Part shown: positions 23,301-35,329 of the stretch, in pieces
Position numbering within the stretch: the first letter of the stretch is position 1
How the letters are laid out: each line of letters starts with the position of its first letter
Assembly (NCBI GenBank): GCA_003313425.1
Contig: NHZP01000004.1
Location: 1,178,001-1,242,000 of the forward strand
From: Pseudopyrenochaeta lycopersici
Lineage: Eukaryota; Ascomycota; Dothideomycetes; Pleosporales; Pseudopyrenochaetaceae
DNA length: 64,000 nt
Reading direction: 5' to 3'
Position numbers and translations under genes: made by a program
Notes under the pieces: generated by a model
Database searches by the model: none
What the model saw: only the letters and a program-made list of their open reading frames with translations
What the model was told of the DNA's origin: nothing

Positions 23301-24502
23301 TCAAGGAATAGCATCGGACAGTCCGGAACTCTCTTTATGGTACCTGGACAATACATTAGTGGCTAAATGATTATCACGGCTGCGACATACATCTTGAACA
23401 GCGGGTCCCATACAGTGACAGCTCGTCGGCTGACGCGGCCATTGGCAAGTGTTGGTGGCTCCAAGAAGAAGTGCTTCTCTGCCGAGCACTCAACAATTCT
23501 GCCATAGAGAGATTCGTCCTCGAGGAACCTCTCGTAAGCGCCCACAACGGTCGACACTGGAGTCATGCTGCACATTGTCAGGTGGCGCTTTTTCTCGTGT
23601 GGCGTGCTTCTTACCATTCCGCGGACACTGCGTCTACCATCTCCTGTGGTATAATGGCAGTCTGGACAATTCCTATTCGTTGTCAGCCTATCTATCCTTC
23701 CAAATTTGCGGACTGGGCAGGTCTTCTCACCCGGACACACAGCATTGATAGTGATATTTTCTTTCTTCATACTTGTCAGACACAAATTATCCCGCACTCA
23801 ACGCATATCAGGAAACTCACATCTTTCAATATTCTTGCCGTTGCTCGGACGAAGTTGACCACTGCCGCTTTCGCTCCAGCATATTCTGGATAGGTTTCAT
23901 GTGGAACTATAGCAGCAACGCTGGCCGTGGCGATTATCTTTCCACCAGGGACCTTGTTCTTCCGCATAAAATGGATCGCGAGTTGCGTTCCGTAAACAAC
24001 GCCTTTGTAGTCTACGTCTGTACACAGTAGGTCGGGTTTTGGCGGAATTCTTCGTCGATCAGCGAATGATCATTTCAGTTGAATGGACGGCTTACTTGTC
24101 TGAATTCCGATGCTCGAATATAAAGATTGAACTTTACGTCATCAGCTATTATTTCCATACGCTTTCAATGGACGGCAATTACCTTTTGTCGACTATGCCT
24201 GCATTTGCGCACAACGCATCGATGCGTCCGTATCGATCCCATACTTGCTGAAACATCTCCGCTTGGCTGTGCGAATCGTCAACATAATTCGGCGTCCTGG
24301 AAAAGTCTACGTACTTATCATAGTCTGCGACATCGCACTTATGGAAACTCGATGCATTACCTAAGTCGTCTGCAAACTTCTTGTTCTCATTGATATCCGC
24401 GATTGCTACATTCCAACCTTGTGCGACGAGCTTCTCAACTAGTCCCATCCCCATTCCGCTATTCCCACCAGTCACAATTGCTACGCGAGACGTGGAATCC
24501 AT
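23301..24502 (-). CDS. Short-chain dehydrogenase/reductase (15-PGDH-like)
   Basis: A classical SDR that would oxidise or reduce an alcohol/ketone with NAD(P). Seven exons: 24502-24183, 24131-24096, 24049-23821, 23764-23731, 23672-23615, 23567-23391 and 23343-23301 (298 aa). The cofactor motif is Thr-Gly-Gly-Asn-Ser-Gly-Met-Gly-Met-Gly, with Asp at the end of the second strand (Ala-Ile-Ala-Asp-Ile-Asn), which favours NAD. Asn-Ala-Gly follows. The catalytic Ser is in Ala-Ser-Val-Ala-Ala, and Tyr-x-x-x-Lys appears as Tyr-Ala-Gly-Ala-Lys. After it come Asn-Ala-Val-Cys-Pro-Gly and Ile-Val-Gln-Thr. The pattern resembles fungal 15-hydroxyprostaglandin-dehydrogenase-like enzymes. Exons of 34-58 nt make it easy to mispredict. 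An upstream in-frame ATG at 24517 is an alternative start. It diverges from the ABM gene. Confidence 0.88.
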
Positions 24503-25334
24503 TTTGTTGACGTTCACAGCTTACGAAAGCCGTAACCACAAGTACGACCTATATACAAGCACAAAAAGCAAGCCACAATGACTTCATACTTCGCGGCTAG
24601 ACTTTCCCGGCATGCCAATACCATCACGAGACGCGCTACAATTGTGGCACATCAAATTTCATCGTCAACCCCGCATTGAGTTGGACAACAGTTTCTCACA
24701 CGGTCTCAGGTCCAGCCGGATAACATCTCCCGTTCATCATTTCGGTTTCCCAATACATATTACTGGCTGTATTGCCCTATTCTTGGCACTGGATTTCCCA
24801 AGAGCGTTCTTAGTAAACATTTGACTCGAGGAATCCACAGCATTCGTGAACAAAGAGTATCCCGGGCGGGTAAGGACTACCGGTTAAACACCAATGAAAA
24901 TCAAGTACGCAGCGGCTCGCCTCTTACATTCAGCCATATCCGGCCACTTCTGATGAAGAATCCCAGCCGCGGAGCATGACCCGAGGTGTAGTGACCGAGT
25001 TCTCTCCACACCAAGCGGGAGCTAAGAACTGCGGGGGCGCAGATCCACACGCTTATGCAAGCCTCCTGGGATAGAGACAGCAGAGAAGCAATTGCACTGG
25101 CAGACGGGGCGGAAATATCAGAATGATTATTTGCGGATGTGTAGACGCGGGTGCTGTGTGGTGGGTGAGGAAGAGGTGCTGAGACGATCTTATAAAGGCT
25201 TTCTTTATGCATAAACGGCTCAAAATGGGGACAGAACAACGTGTAAAGGAAGTATAAATCTCATCTCACTTCTGTGTGATCCCAACGCTCTGTACTATTC
25301 AAATCCGCTTCTGAAGCAGGATATTCGCGCAAAT
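24503..25334. promoter_or_regulatory. Divergent promoter region, SDR / ABM protein
   Basis: The 832 bases between divergent starts contain a TATATA word at 24549-24554, about 50 bases upstream of the SDR start, and a TATAAA at 25191-25196, about 140 bases upstream of the ABM start. No gene is seen inside. Shared regulation of the pair is possible but untested. Confidence 0.4.
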
Positions 25335-26200
25335 ATGAATGACTTCTATCTCTTCGCAAATTGCAACTTCTTCCCAGACAAGTACAATGACGTAACTCTT
25401 CCTTCTCATATCTCCCACACTATTCGCCTTCATGCAGATCCTCGTACTGACAAGAAATAAGTGGCAAGCAGCATACGACGACCTCGCCGCGTATGTCTCA
25501 TCCTCAGAACCGACTACAAAATCCTACTACTTCGGCATCCCCATCGACTACGCGCATGACTTCGCCAAAACAACCAGCATGTTCGCATTCGAAGTATACG
25601 GATCGCGAGAGGTCTGTATCCCCTACCCTTGTGCCCAAAATGGCACGAGGATTGTAGCACAGAGCCAGGGCTAACGTAGAAAATGGGTGGGGAAAAAAGG
25701 ACTTGTATGAAACCCACCTTGCCTCTCCAGCTATGCACACTTTCCTCGAGAAGATACCAGCGGCGAGTACAACGGGGCTGGACTTGAACCATTACCGGCT
25801 TGTGGCTGGGTTCCTTGATGCTTCGGATGTTCAAGCACCTGCAGAGGTAATGCAGGATGTACGGATAGCCTGCGTTTCTGCGTCGTCACTTACCAATTTG
25901 CTGTCCTCCTTGGTTGAGCTGGTCGATGGAGTTGACGGCACGGATGGTACGTTGACCTATACTGCTTTCCAAAGCCTCGATGACCAAATTGGAGCGCGTG
26001 TTTATGGGCGGTGGAGGAGTAGAGCAGAAATGGAGAAGTTTGTCAGAAGAGAAGATGTAAATCAATTCTGGGCAGAGAATAAGGAGCATATCCGGGCGAT
26101 GGAGCAGAGGCTCTATGTTCCGAACGGGAAAGGGTGGCTACATCGGGGGACAGACTATGCTGGTGGAAAGATGAGAGAAGGCAAAAAAGCGAAAATTTAA
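25335..26200 (+). CDS. ABM-fold (dimeric alpha-beta barrel) protein
   Basis: A 243-aa protein from three exons: 25335-25391, 25438-25611 and 25700-26200. The first half matches the antibiotic-biosynthesis-monooxygenase fold: Tyr-Tyr-Phe-Gly-Ile-Pro-Ile-Asp-Tyr, Phe-Ala-Phe-Glu-Val-Tyr-Gly-Ser-Arg-Glu, then Tyr-Glu-Thr-His-Leu-Ala-Ser-Pro-Ala-Met, where the His after the helix is typical. The second half repeats the plan (Phe-Gln-Ser-Leu-Asp, Val-Tyr-Gly-Arg-Trp-Arg-Ser-Arg-Ala-Glu-Met-Glu-Lys-Phe), suggesting a tandem two-domain protein. Family members are small quinone-forming monooxygenases or heme-degrading enzymes, but many fungal copies have no known activity. It ends 222 bases from the convergent exportin-T gene. 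Confidence 0.75.
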
Positions 26201-26422
26201 TATCTTTATGTTGTGTGAAATTGTCTATTCTGAACTCCAGCTACACAGGAGTTTGCTATATTGGGGGTTATCACGAAAACATGCCAAATGCCGTCCGTCC
26301 ATTCGCGCCCGCTACGATGCACATGATGCCGCCTTCCCATGCCGAAAACTATTTCGCTGCGCCCATTAGCAAATCCTGAGCCGCGTCTGCCTCAGGAGGC
26401 CCGAACTTGTCCTACAGATTTC

Positions 26423-29400
26423 CTATGCCCTGCCGGACAACATACGGTCAACAAACTGAGTGTAGAAGTTCCTCCACTCCTTCTCTTTCTTTGTACCTTC
26501 GAAAGCACCTGCAAGAGTATGCAAGTACTGATCAACGCCATCGCCGCCCATTCCCATGCCACTGAGGTCGCTTTTCAGGCGCTCGACATAAGGCTCACCA
26601 ATCTTTTTGATGATCTCAGTCTGAAGGTTGGCAACCTCGTATAATACTTGCTTCGCCTGAGCGTCTTTGGAATTGAAACCTGGAGATGCTGGGATTGACC
26701 AGGCAAGTGGAGAGAAACGCTCAAGGACGTAATTATCGAAGCCTGGCAATGGTGCTTGTGTGGTGACAGGAGATGTGGGCGCGGTGTTTGCGCCAGGACC
26801 AACCTTGTCTGGGCCACTCCAGACGGAAATCATGCGTATAAGCACAAAAATGGCAAGACGGGCAGTGGGGTAATCGTGAGTGTCACGAGCAAAGGTCTCG
26901 ATTGACGAGATGATGGGTTCAAAAGTCGCTTGGTTTGCTGCACAGGATTAGCAGTGCCGCGTGAAATTCGGCACAAGTGCTTACCGTTACTGACGAGCAC
27001 AGATCCAAGACCATGATTGAGAACAACAGTGATGAAGTTCAGGTACTCTCGCCGTAGCTCGGCCAACTGGATCTCATCATCTGTGCCCGAAGGTGTCACA
27101 GCAAGTGCAGTGAAGATGCGCTGAAGCACCGGGGTCATGACTGTGTCCAATATCCCAGCAATCTCTGACTTAAAGGTGAAGATGATTTGGCCAAGCACCT
27201 TAAGAAAAGTGCTAATTTCATCCATGGAAGAGCTGAGTGACAAAAGCCCTTCGATCCATGAAGGTAACTGCTGTAAAAGTCGTGATCCGAGAACAGCAAT
27301 CATACGTGAGAACGCAAAACGGGCGGCGTGACGAATCGAGCCAGACGAGTTCAGGGACTCAAGAGCTACAAGGATAGCTTCGGAGGCCTTTATGAATTCA
27401 TCGGCGACCTCGCTTTGCGGGACAGCGCTATTATTATTTGATGGGACCCAATCAGAGTAGCCGCGAGCTAATGTTCCGAGTGCCATGATAATGTGGTGGA
27501 TCTGGAGGATGGCTCGCTCATCACCGTTCCTCGCTTGAGGTAGGGTTTGCTCCAAATCGGCGAACAGAGGACTCATGATCGTTTGCGCATAGAGCTTCTT
27601 GTTTTCGACCGAGACTGTGTTAGATGAAGCAATGCAGCCGACAGCCTCGAACAAATAAAGCTGCGAATTGAAAAGTGCATCTGCGGACTGATCCTCTTCG
27701 TCTGAAGACATCTCGTCCTCAGAAGTGTCTGGCAGCTCAGCCTTGATCGCGAGTAAGTCGCCGACCGCCTGGATGATGTTGTAGGAGACGTTTCCAAGCT
27801 GGGCTCGGAGGTGCTTCACGAGGCGCTGGAAGAGATACCACGATCGCGAACGAACTTTGATATGGTTGTTGTGGGTAAGCTGTACGAAATTTTCGAGAAC
27901 TTTTGGAATAAAGTGCGAGTTCTGCTCGAAAAATTGATAGTATCGAACGCATATTTCCATATACTGAAGCTGGACAGCAGGATGTGGGTAATTTGCAAGA
28001 CCTGGCGCTTTGTTAGAATGCCTCGCATGCCTTTACTATACCTCGGTGACCTCACCTGAATCGATCATGCTGTTCATCATAACCACAAGCTGCTGAGCAG
28101 CGACCGACGAAGGCTCACGTTTCGCAAAAAGTCCTTGGTTCCGAATGGCCAACTCTCCAAACAGATACATCTCATGCAGTGCCAGTTCGAGTTCGCGCCA
28201 GTTCAGCGTTTGGTCACCCTGTGATAGGCGGCCAAACGTGCCATTGACCACTCGACTGAGAGTTTCGACGTAGTAAGGCTCGTCGATAGCCGTTACCGTT
28301 TGCTGCAAGACATGGAGACGCCTACGCAAATCCTGGAACTCGGCTTCATCCGTCTGTTCGCCTTCTTCGCCCCAATCCGCCGTCTCATCGTACTTCATCT
28401 TCGCGATTATAGCGTCCAAGACTGGTGGTAATACCGCGGCGTATTGGGGAGGTACCGAGCCTGACTTTTTCTGCAGCTTGCGGAGGAACGTGAGCAGGTC
28501 GGTCAGGGATGGGATCACGGTAGAGCAAACTTCATCGTATTGGTCGGCGAAAAAGCGAAGCAAATAGGGAGTGAATATGCGAATGAGGTCGTCGGCGCGC
28601 TGTCGAGTTTGTTCGTCAACTGAGTCATTCTCCAAAATCTTGACAATATCAAACACAATATTGTTGACTAGTTTCGCTACTGTCTCTGCGAGGTCGTTAT
28701 CATAGTTTGGGCTGTTATATTCAGCCAGTGCTGGACTAGTGATAAGCTGACCGACAACCTCAGAAAGGTTCAGAAACATGATCAGCTCGATCTTGTCTGC
28801 GGGGCTCATTTTCTTCCCTACAATCTCGGAGAATGTGTCGATTGCTGCGTCACGAACTCTTCCAGCTGGACTCTCGGGGTCTGCAATGCCTTGCTGGCCA
28901 GCCATTTCAAGGAAGGTGGCGATCATAGCTTGGTTCACGATCAGATTTATGTCTGTCCAGCTGACCCAGCGACCGATAGTCCTTAGACACATCTCTACCA
29001 AGCCAAGGTCCGACTCCCTCCACTTGGTGAGGACCTCTTGCCATGACAATGAAATTTTCTGTGCATCTCGCTGTCGAATGAGATCTTTTAACTCGGTATT
29101 TCGCTTCTTCTCATCCTCTGGTCTAGCGACTAGCTGATCAGCGATCTCGTCGTGAACTTGACCGAGCATGCGAAGGTACAGGAATGTTGTGGATGTATTA
29201 ACGCTGCCGATGGTTGCCTGGTCACCGGCCAAGGCGCGGAAGTCGTCAAAGAACGACTGCCATGCAGAGGGATATAACGCTACAAAGAGATAAGTCACAG
29301 TCTGCATCAACTTATTCTGTATGTGGCTTGTATCTGCAGCGCTACTGCCTGGTGCATATGACTGCCGTATGTGGCCCATGAGTGTATCCTTGATGTAGGC

Positions 29401-29701
29401 GAGACTCTGCTCATCGAGCCGGTGCTCTTGGACGGCATTGTTTACTAGGTCGAGGGACGTGTGACGGACAAAATCTGTGGGCCGAGGGTCGCGAGTGAAG
29501 AGAGTGAGGGCGGCTTGCCATGCAGAGCCTTCCGTTCGTAGCTGGTTCAGGTATTCTATTGCTTGCCCTCGCAGCTGTTGGCTCGATGTAGGGTTGGAGG
29601 CAATTTCGATGGCATTTTCAACCTGGCAGTGTATATGTCAGCTGGAAGACCAAAACAGCTATCAGAGGTCATTCGTTAAGCACACATACCTGGGCCTCCA
29701 T
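26423..29701 (-). CDS. LOS1: Exportin-T, tRNA nuclear export receptor
   Basis: Exportin-T (Los1/Xpot) binds mature tRNA with Ran-GTP in the nucleus and carries it through the pore. Four exons, 29701-29690, 29622-28056, 28001-26985 and 26937-26423, give 1036 aa, the expected size for this importin-beta-like HEAT-repeat protein. The first exon codes only Met-Glu-Ala-Gln. The N-terminus (Glu-Asn-Ala-Ile-Glu-Ile-Ala, Gln-Leu-Arg-Gly-Gln-Ala-Ile-Glu-Tyr-Leu) matches the exportin N-terminal repeat, and Phe-Val-Arg-His-Thr-Ser-Leu follows. The Xpo1-like domain has Phe-Leu-Tyr-Leu-Arg-Met-Leu. The Arg-Ser-Arg-Ser-Trp-Tyr-Leu-Phe-Gln-Arg-Leu-Val-Lys segment and an acidic patch (Ser-Ser-Asp-Glu-Glu-Asp) are typical of the middle region. 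The C-terminus is intact. Identification is by overall pattern and is firm. Confidence 0.95.
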
Positions 29702-30588
29702 TTCCTCCGCCTTCTCGATGCGGGGGTGGTTGAAGGATATCACGAATAGTATCGAGAGAGTTCAACCACTACAATGGGCATTGGAGATAGTGGAGGGAGG
29801 AGATATGTCGGGTCCTATGCTATCGTGCCATTGGACAGGGTGAGGACTGTCCAGTAAAAGCGTTACAGCGGTGAGGGATGAGGTTGCGGGGCACCGAGGA
29901 GGTCCGACGTGCAGTGAGTGCAAGGCAGTGGTCGAATAAGAAGAGGCGAAAGTAAAGCCGAGTATTTCAGGTACGAAAGCTGTTACTGTGGAGAGCGAAA
30001 GCTATTTGGGTGCTTTGTCAACGTGTAAGGCGAAAACAGTAGAGTGCTGAATGAAGTGGCAGCGCCAAGTCTGGTCGGTAATGGTGGGATGCTCCGCTGC
30101 CCAATTTCATCGTGTGACACGTGCCTCTAGTTCGTCTCGCGAATCTCTCTCTCAACAGAGGAGTTAGTCTGACTACACGCAAGACCCTATTAATTAGTAC
30201 ATTGCCTGACTTGCAACTTGAGCCGAAGATACTTCTAATATTATTCAGGCAAAGTTTTGGAGAACTTCACAGGTACAACAACATTTGAATTAGGAACTTT
30301 TAATCGTCTGGTGACCTTTTTTGTTCTGTTTTTCTTTCTCAGTGGGGATATATCTTGACTACAAAACCCAATGTCTAAACTTGGAGCAGGGGGCCGCTCG
30401 AGGCTCCAAATTGCATAATGGTGCAATTGTCACAAGATGACATAGCTGTAATGGGATTTTGGCCAAGCACATGCCACATCATTGGTTATCTGACTCGACC
30501 GTAACCTCTACAACTTCTGTCTAAATCCCGAGCCGCTTCTGTAGTAATGAGCATGAGCTTCAAAAACGAAGTCCTTGCATCTAACTTA
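29702..30588. other. Intergenic region
   Basis: About 890 bases between two minus-strand genes: the promoter of the exportin-T gene and the 3' end of the S-formylglutathione hydrolase gene. No gene or RNA is recognised. Confidence 0.5.
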
Positions 30589-31605
30589 CTATGCGCCGAG
30601 GTGCTTCGCCGCCCAAGCGACGTGATCATCGGCAAACGTGGCCATGAAGTAGTAGCTGTGGTCGTAGTCAGGTTGCATGCGGAGATTAATGCCCTTGTCG
30701 TTGCCGGCTTCCTTAGCTGCCGCAATGAAATTCTCCGGAAGTAACTGCTTCTGCTTGTAGAAGTTGTCTCCAGTGCCCTAAACATCGTTAGTATAGAGGC
30801 CAGAGACATCTGCAAACCGATGTACGCACAACGTCAATAAGAATCTCTAGGGGACCTTTCCATTGCTTTACAAGCTCTGTTGCATCATGCTCTTTCCACT
30901 TCTGCTGCTGGTCTTCGCCGAAGTATCCCTTGAATGCCTTTTGGCCCCAAGGAGCGTTGATTGGGTTGGCAATGGGTGCGAATGCGGAGACAGACTTGTA
31001 CATTCCTGGATTCTTGAGGAACTAGACATTATGGTCAGTAATGCTGGCTCTTAGTAGATCCTGATTGACGGACCAATGTCAATGCGCCATGGCCGCCCAT
31101 GCTGTGTCCTGTGATACTGACTCTACTTGAGTCAAGCTCCTTAAAAGACGAGAAGAGTGCCTCGGGGAGTTCCTTGGTAATGTATGAGTACATGTTGTAG
31201 CCTTTCGTCCATGGCTCCTTGGTGGCATCGACGTAGAAGCCAGCGCCAGACCCGAAGTCGTAGGCTTCATCTTCGCCATCAATCTGGAGTCCTCCTACGA
31301 GATGGGTTAGGCGGGTGCGCAAAAGTTAATGGCGAATACAAACTTGGTGAGGTATCAGGGTATACAATAGCAATGCCATGTTGAGCTGCACCGTGTTGGA
31401 AGAAACCCTTTTCTGAGCAGTTATTTGCAGTGCATGTAAGACCGGAGAGGTAAAAGAGCACGGGGACTTTCGCGCCGGACTTTAATGCCTGCGGAGGGAG
31501 AAACACGTTGAGCTCCATGTCGGTATTTGTGCTCGAGGACTTGTGCTTCAGCTTGAGAAGCTTGCCCCCAAAGGAGGCGATGGTGCCGGTGGTTTCGAAA
31601 GACAT
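30589..31605 (-). CDS. S-formylglutathione hydrolase (esterase D)
   Basis: This enzyme hydrolyses S-formylglutathione to formate and glutathione, the second step of glutathione-dependent formaldehyde detoxification. Four exons: 31605-31344, 31294-31074, 31021-30830 and 30777-30589 (287 aa, normal length). Motifs: Leu-Ser-Gly-Leu-Thr-Cys-Thr for the oxyanion region, the nucleophile elbow Gly-His-Ser-Met-Gly-Gly-His-Gly, the catalytic Asp in Gly-Thr-Gly-Asp-Asn-Phe, and the His in Tyr-Asp-His-Ser-Tyr-Tyr-Phe. Pro-Ile-Ala-Asn-Pro and Trp-Gly-Gln-Lys-Ala-Phe are family hallmarks. Exon 1 is open further upstream in frame to an ATG at 31701, which adds a 32-residue basic, amphipathic extension that looks like a mitochondrial presequence (see findings). 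I chose 31605 because the family normally starts there. Confidence 0.95.
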
Positions 31606-31955
31606 GATTGATGATGCAGTATGGTACAAGAAGCGTGATGAAGGCAAGGGCAGTCTCAATCCAAGTCGTGGGGCACTGAGAAGTTTTGAGAGCTGTCGCA
31701 TTGAGTGACGTTTTCCCTATGGTTAGTGCGGGGAGATGAATGGATAGCTCCTGCCCCAAGCTACCCCACCTTCCCTACATTTTGGCTAGTTATAGGAATC
31801 GGATCCGCACTCACACGGAGAAGGCTTGGAGAAAGCGGAAATTCGGTTGTGATTCGGAGGTATAGACGCGCAACCACTCAGAGAACGCCTTTCGCCGAAA
31901 TTTCGCATTTAACCATAGGTAAACTCCAGCCCAATGCAACCACGCCAAAATGAAT
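31606..31955. other. Gap between RPB6 and S-formylglutathione hydrolase genes
   Basis: About 350 bases. The left 96 bases are in frame with S-formylglutathione hydrolase and may be coding for a long form. The rest is RPB6 3' untranslated region and promoter. Nothing else is seen. Confidence 0.5.
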
Positions 31956-32595
<640 letters not shown>

Positions 32596-32881
32596 GGTCG
32601 TGGTGTAGAAATAGGAAGCGTGTGAGTGACTTTAAAAGCGTCGCTATGCTTGACGAAGGTGAGCTTGACTGGGGCAATGCTAAGGGATAACGTATTTGCG
32701 CAAAGCAAAGCGTCAAAGAAAGGTTGCGATCAGAAAAAGCCTAAGCTTCAGACAGGGATCGCCAGCCGCACTAGTGGGCGGAATCTTGGCGCAAAAATAA
32801 AGTGGGTGCCCTAAATGACCATGGGCGTCGGTACCCACGACCCGCCATTTTTCCTTCACTCTTCAAGTCGCCGGTATTGCA
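32596..32881. promoter_or_regulatory. Bidirectional promoter, RPB6 / TFIIIA
   Basis: Only 286 bases separate the two start codons, so the two Pol III-related genes must share one promoter region. No clear TATA box was seen. Confidence 0.65.
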
Positions 32882-34641
32882 ATGCCTTTGAAACGGAAAA
32901 ACATAGATGATGCTAGTGTCGTGTCGCAGAAGAGGTTTCGAATAGGTGTGTTCATTCTCACCATCATGACGTCGGCGTTCACCAACTTATGACAATCCTA
33001 GGTGCCGAAGATATACCTCAGCAAGACTGCGCTTCGGACGATTCTGGCGACTACCAAGTTAACTTCACCGATAATGGCACACGGAGAGCGGAGAGCGAGG
33101 CCCGCCGGCAGTGGAACTACGTTTGCCCCGTTGAAACCTGCGCACAGCGATTCAACCGACCCTGTCGACTCGAGTCGCATATGCGAAGCCATAACAAGGA
33201 ACGGCCTTTTGCCTGTTCGGAGTTGGGCTGTGACAAGACATTTCCTCGCAAAGACCACCTTCAGCGACACTTGAAAAACGCCCACAGCGACCCAATCGTC
33301 GAGCGAACGTACACCTGTGATTGGAATGGATGCGGAAAGAGTTTCACATCGAACGGCCGACTGCAGCGGCATAAAGATGTCCATGAGTCCAAATTCTATT
33401 GCACTGATTACCCTCCATGCAGTGAATCATTCAGGAAAGCGAAGGCATTGGAGGCACACGTCAAGAGCCAGCATATGGAGGTGAAGCCTTATCCTTGTAC
33501 CTATGTTGACGAAGAGACTGGCAATAAGTGCACTGCTGGATTCCAAACGGAGGTGGCTCTACAGCGGCACGCGGGCAAAGTGCACTCAAAGGGGCAGACA
33601 GAAGGGCATTTCTGTATGCTCTGCATACCCCCCAACACCGGTATGGAAACACTACAGACTGAGCCTCACGAAACCACTGCCATCCCGACAAACCCGCCAT
33701 GTTTCGCCACTAATGAGGAGCTCGTGGCGCATACTGAAGAATGCCATCCCCCGGTATGTTTCGAATGTGGCCAGAAATTCAAGAGCACCTCAACTCTCAA
33801 GTCTCACTTCGACACCGTACATACCGATCCGGCATCACAACCACGATACTCATGCCCGAAGCCAGGTTGTGACAGCGTTTTCAACCGGAAGCACAACCTC
33901 ACTGTTCACATCCAGGCAGTCCACGAACAGCAGCTCAAGTACATTTGTACGCCAAACGCTCTCCAGGCGTCCAAACACGAGGATCTGAAGGCTTGGAACG
34001 GAGAAAATGCATGCGGAACAGCTTTCAAAGCGAAATCATCTTTGGATCAACATGTAAGGACGCACCATCTTGGCCTCGGAAATCGCAAGGAACTGCGAAA
34101 GGCCGCGAAATCGAAGAAGAGACCAGATCCTTCCATGCTGACCCTTCTCACCGGCGTGGGCTACGAGAAAGAAAGAGAAGTCCCTTGCTTGGTCAAAACA
34201 TGCGAGTATCGCTTCTACAGGGACCGTGATCTACGGCGCCATCTGCGCGCTGCGCACAGCATTCCAGAAGAGGATGCCGATGAAATGGTTCGAGAGCGCA
34301 ACGCTACGACTGGCGGACAGTTCTGGATCGGCGGCTTTGACGAACCCATGAACATGTTTGACTCGGCAGAGCCGAGTATGCCACAAACGCCAATGCCGTA
34401 CTTTGTAGATGGCGTTATGCCACTGCCTCCAATTGCTGAGGGTCACTCAAAGCATACTGACCAACCGTTTGGCTACTTTGACCAGCAGTTCGATCATCTG
34501 TCACTGCTCAACGAGGATGCGGAGATGGACATGGCAATGGGCTTAAAGGGTCTGCCTGCAGCAACAGACATTCAAGAAGGTCTAGGGTGGGATGCCCTTG
34601 CTCCAGTCGAGCAGTTCAACTCAGACGACGCTCGTAGCTGA
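32882..34641 (+). CDS. C2H2 zinc-finger protein, transcription factor IIIA
   Basis: TFIIIA binds the internal control region of 5S rRNA genes (and the 5S RNA) to recruit Pol III. Two exons, 32882-32945 and 33002-34641, give 567 aa. About nine C2H2 fingers are spread from residue 60 to 420. The first ones have the TFIIIA style Cys-x4-Cys with Phe and Leu: Cys-Pro-Val-Glu-Thr-Cys, Cys-Ser-Glu-Leu-Gly-Cys-Asp-Lys-Thr-Phe, Cys-Asp-Trp-Asn-Gly-Cys-Gly-Lys-Ser-Phe. There are longer inserts between later fingers, as in the fission-yeast protein. The tail is Met/Pro-rich and acidic. The neighbouring RPB6 gene fits a Pol III connection. A different multi-finger factor is possible, but the finger number and spacing favour TFIIIA. 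Confidence 0.85.
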
Positions 34642-35329
34642 ACGGCTCTTTTCGCAACGCTTATTGGAGAATTTGACGTATGACGGAGCCTGTTGTGGAA
34701 CACACCAAACGAGTGATGATTTTACGAGCACCTGATAGAGATACCCTATATTTGTGAGAATACTACTCTATGAAACAATGCAAATTACGTCAACGGTCAT
34801 TTTACGTGTTTTTATTGGATTGAAGGGGTATGCTACAACACATTTCGATCCTAATAATGTTTCCCCCGGTCTCTATCCAATAGACATACGTATGTGTCGA
34901 CCCTGCGACGTATATCTATCCAAAGTGGATCTCGCAGTCTCCCTCCGTCCCAGAACATGTGAAATGAAGCTGAACGCATACGCGCAGTGGGGTATATAAG
35001 AACGATCTGTAACCTCCTGTAGAAAAAGGTGTGTGCGATGCCAGCATAACGCTACGGTTGTGGCAGTAAGTGCGTGCAAAGTGCATATGCTGTGCTAGTA
35101 ATATGCCGAAAAGACGGAGGGGTATGCTGGTTGAAAGCAGAACTGCCGGACAGCGGCGGACTCCGAATACACCATGCTATGCACCGAGATGTAATGCAAT
35201 CATGCGACAATGGTACCTGCCAATGGAAATTTGTGTTCGCCCGTTAGAACAATGTGGGGGTGTTGCAGTTGAGGCGGTGATCAACCCTTGCTACAGAAAC
35301 GGCAAGCGCTGAGCACACGGACCCCCTCC
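34642..35329. other. Intergenic region
   Basis: About 690 bases between convergent stop codons. It includes A/T-rich tracts near 34740-34870 suited to poly(A) sites. No tRNA-like B-box or other gene was found. Confidence 0.5.

Noticed and set aside
12962..26200. A secondary-metabolite cluster linking the Myb-like gene, the SDR and the ABM-fold protein
   Set aside because: No polyketide, peptide or terpene synthase is present, and unrelated genes lie between them.
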